Shown: positions 6,233 to 7,349 of the stretch, one piece after another
How the letters are laid out: each line of letters begins with the position of its first letter
Numbering within the stretch: the stretch's first letter is position 1
From: Candidatus Palibaumannia cicadellinicola
GTDB taxonomy: Bacteria; Pseudomonadota; Gammaproteobacteria; Enterobacterales; Enterobacteriaceae
Length of the DNA stretch: 7,349 nucleotides
Assembly (NCBI RefSeq): GCF_002855795.1
Contig: NZ_NJPO01000106.1
Span: 1 to 7,349 of the forward strand
Direction: 5' to 3'
Notes under the pieces: model-generated
What the model saw: only the letters and a program-made list of their open reading frames with translations
Databases searched by the model: none
What the model was told of the DNA's origin: nothing
Translations under genes and position numbers: made by a program

Positions 6233-7191
6233 ATGAACCTCAATTGTTCAGTATCTGCTTTCAGTGCATTCACTAGCTCGACCATATCCTGCGGTAGCGC
6301 AGCATGCCACTCCATCTGAATTCCCGTGATGGGATGGTATAATCGTAACATGGTAGCATGTAGCGCCTGGCGATCGAATTGGCGTAATACTTTTATATCC
6401 ATGATACTTTTGCGTGTACGTTGACGGCCGCTATACCTTTGATCTCCTACTAAAGGGTGGTTGATATAAGCCATATGTACGCGAATTTGATGGGTACGGC
6501 CGGTTTCTAACCGTAGCCGTAGCCTAGTATGAGCGCGAAAATGTTCTATGATGCGGTAGTGCGTAACCGCCGGTTTACCTAGAGGATGCACTGTCATATG
6601 TGTGCGTTGAATTGCATGGCGGGCAATAGGCTGTTCCACAGTACCGCCGGTAGTCATGGTGCCAATAGTTATTGCTTCATATTCACGGGTAATCTTCCGT
6701 GCCTGCAATAACTCCACCAACCTATTCTGCGCAAGTACTGTTTTAGCCACTACCATCAAACAAGTGGTATCTTTATCTAATCGGTGGACAATGCCTGCAC
6801 GCGGTACATCTGCAATAGGTGGATAATAATAGAGTAAAGCATTAAGTACGGTACCATCAGGATTCCCAGCGCCTGAGTGTACGACGATATCTCTGGGTTT
6901 GTTTATTACAATAAGATCATCATCTTCATACACAATATTCAACCTAATATCCTGAGCTTTCCAGTGCTGCTCATTTTTCATAACCACAGATATTTCAATT
7001 TGTTCTCCACCTAGCATTTTCTTTTTTGGAACGACAGTTACTTTACCGTTTACTTTAACCTGACCATTTAATATCCAGTTTTTTATTCGCGATCGCGAAT
7101 GCTCATAGCATAATTTTACCATGACTTGATCCAAACGCTGCGTAAATGATACATTTGTCACATTTATAGTCATGTATCGATATTGCGCCAT
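6229..7191 (-). CDS. rluD: 23S rRNA pseudouridine(1911/1915/1917) synthase RluD
   Basis: RluD isomerises three uridines in helix 69 of 23S rRNA, at the subunit interface, and supports ribosome assembly and release-factor action. An S4-like RNA-binding domain (about 18-75, with SRSRIKNWI and VKVNGK) precedes the RsuA/RluA catalytic domain: INKPRDIVVH (96-105), GIVHRLDKDTT (133-143) with catalytic Asp139, REYEA (169-173), and LRLETGRTHQIRVHM (226-240). It has 320 residues against 326 in E. coli and aligns without gaps from the first Met, supporting ATG 7191; AAAGAGA (7205-7199) is its ribosome binding site. Oddities are Cys144 in place of the nearly invariant Gly after HRLDKDTT, and Ser106 for the usual Pro in VVHPGAGN. 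The 3' end overlaps an ATGA where pgeF should begin. It is divergent from bamD. Confidence 0.96.
   Translation of the reverse strand: MAQYRYMTINVTNVSFTQRLDQVMVKLCYEHSRSRIKNWILNGQVKVNGKVTVVPKKKMLGGEQIEISVVMKNEQHWKAQDIRLNIVYEDDDLIVINKPRDIVVHSGAGNPDGTVLNALLYYYPPIADVPRAGIVHRLDKDTTCLMVVAKTVLAQNRLVELLQARKITREYEAITIGTMTTGGTVEQPIARHAIQRTHMTVHPLGKPAVTHYRIIEHFRAHTRLRLRLETGRTHQIRVHMAYINHPLVGDQRYSGRQRTRKSIMDIKVLRQFDRQALHATMLRLYHPITGIQMEWHAALPQDMVELVNALKADTEQLRFI
7155..7184 (+). promoter_or_regulatory. candidate bamD promoter inside rluD
   Basis: TTGTCA (7155-7160, five of six to the -35 consensus), 18 bases, then GATATT (7179-7184, four of six to the -10) lie on the + strand within the rluD start region. 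A start near 7191 would give bamD a leader of about 25 bases. The rluD-bamD gap is only 24 bases, so any bamD promoter close to the gene must lie in rluD. The match is moderate and untested. Confidence 0.3.
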
Positions 7192-7215
7192 ATTAAAGTC
7201 TCTTTATGAAGATTG

Positions 7216-7349
7216 ATGCACATAAAATATTTATTTTTAATAGCAATACTCAGCATTTTACTGGTTAATTGTTCTAGTCACATAGTGACTAATAATTTGT
7301 TATTAGAAAGTTATACTTCAGCGCGGCACAAATTGCAGGACCGCTCCTA
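7216..7349 (+). CDS. bamD: outer membrane assembly lipoprotein BamD, N-terminal part (cut by window edge)
   Basis: BamD is the essential periplasm-facing lipoprotein of the BAM complex that folds beta-barrel proteins into the outer membrane. Only 44 codons are in the window. They encode a lipoprotein signal peptide (Lys4, hydrophobic stretch about 5-17, lipobox LVNC with Cys19), then LESYTSARHKLQD (30-42), which matches E. coli EIYATAQQKLQD at the start of the first TPR helix. Divergent position beside rluD is the same as in E. coli and supports the call. ATG 7216 is chosen because an ATG at 7206 is in another frame and soon stops. GAAG at 7208-7211 is a weak ribosome binding site. Asn at the residue before Cys is unusual. 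The linker between Cys19 and the TPR is a few residues shorter than in E. coli. Confidence 0.88.
   Translation, partial: MHIKYLFLIAILSILLVNCSSHIVTNNLLLESYTSARHKLQDRS

Noticed and set aside
20..7291. Three hairpins built on GTGAC/GTCAC (20-36, 3548-3570, 7275-7291) as a possible repeat family.
   Set aside because: Shared core is only about nine bases and loops and flanks differ; matches this short are expected by chance in 7 kb.
1..7349. A novel defence, secretion or mobile system.
   Set aside because: All long frames are accounted for by known housekeeping genes; there is no array, integrase, toxin-antitoxin pair or unknown gene cluster.

Overview
This window is an ordinary housekeeping segment from a gammaproteobacterium of the Enterobacterales type. 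The encoded proteins align nearly end to end with their E. coli counterparts as I remember them: S16, L19 and ClpB have the same length, Ffh differs by one residue, RluD by six and TrmD by seven. Intergenic spaces are very short, the DNA leans to AT (strongly in parts of ffh and rimM), a neighbouring gene has been lost, and several near-invariant residues are changed. Together these suggest a host-restricted lineage with a shrinking genome, such as an insect endosymbiont. I cannot name the genus from the sequence alone.

Layout. Bases 1-173 hold no convincing gene, only a small hairpin and a candidate extended -10 promoter. On the + strand, 174-3520 carries ffh, rpsP, rimM, trmD and rplS: the SRP GTPase, ribosomal protein S16, the 30S maturation factor RimM, tRNA m1G37 methyltransferase and ribosomal protein L19. 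On the - strand, clpB (6128-3555) and rluD (7191-6229) follow in convergent orientation to rplS. At 7216 the start of bamD reads off the right edge on the + strand, divergent from rluD with only 24 bases between the two start codons.

How the genes work together. The left block serves ribosome assembly, decoding fidelity (m1G37 prevents frameshifting) and delivery of nascent membrane proteins. RluD adds the helix-69 pseudouridines of 23S rRNA. ClpB is the disaggregase that works with DnaK. BamD is the essential lipoprotein of the outer-membrane beta-barrel assembly machine. All are core functions that reduced genomes tend to keep.

No new system is visible: there is no cassette, array, mobile element or unknown gene. 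What deserves a second look is finer detail. This includes a rplS-clpB junction explained by one inversion relative to E. coli, loss of pgeF with its ATGA start still in place, and a rimM whose only standard start lies 37 bases inside rpsP. It also includes substitutions in conserved motifs of TrmD (E116K), Ffh (DARGG to ASRGG) and RluD (HRLDKDTTG to HRLDKDTTC), apparent loss of the ribosome binding site for the short ClpB isoform, and an abundance of CTAG unlike E. coli.
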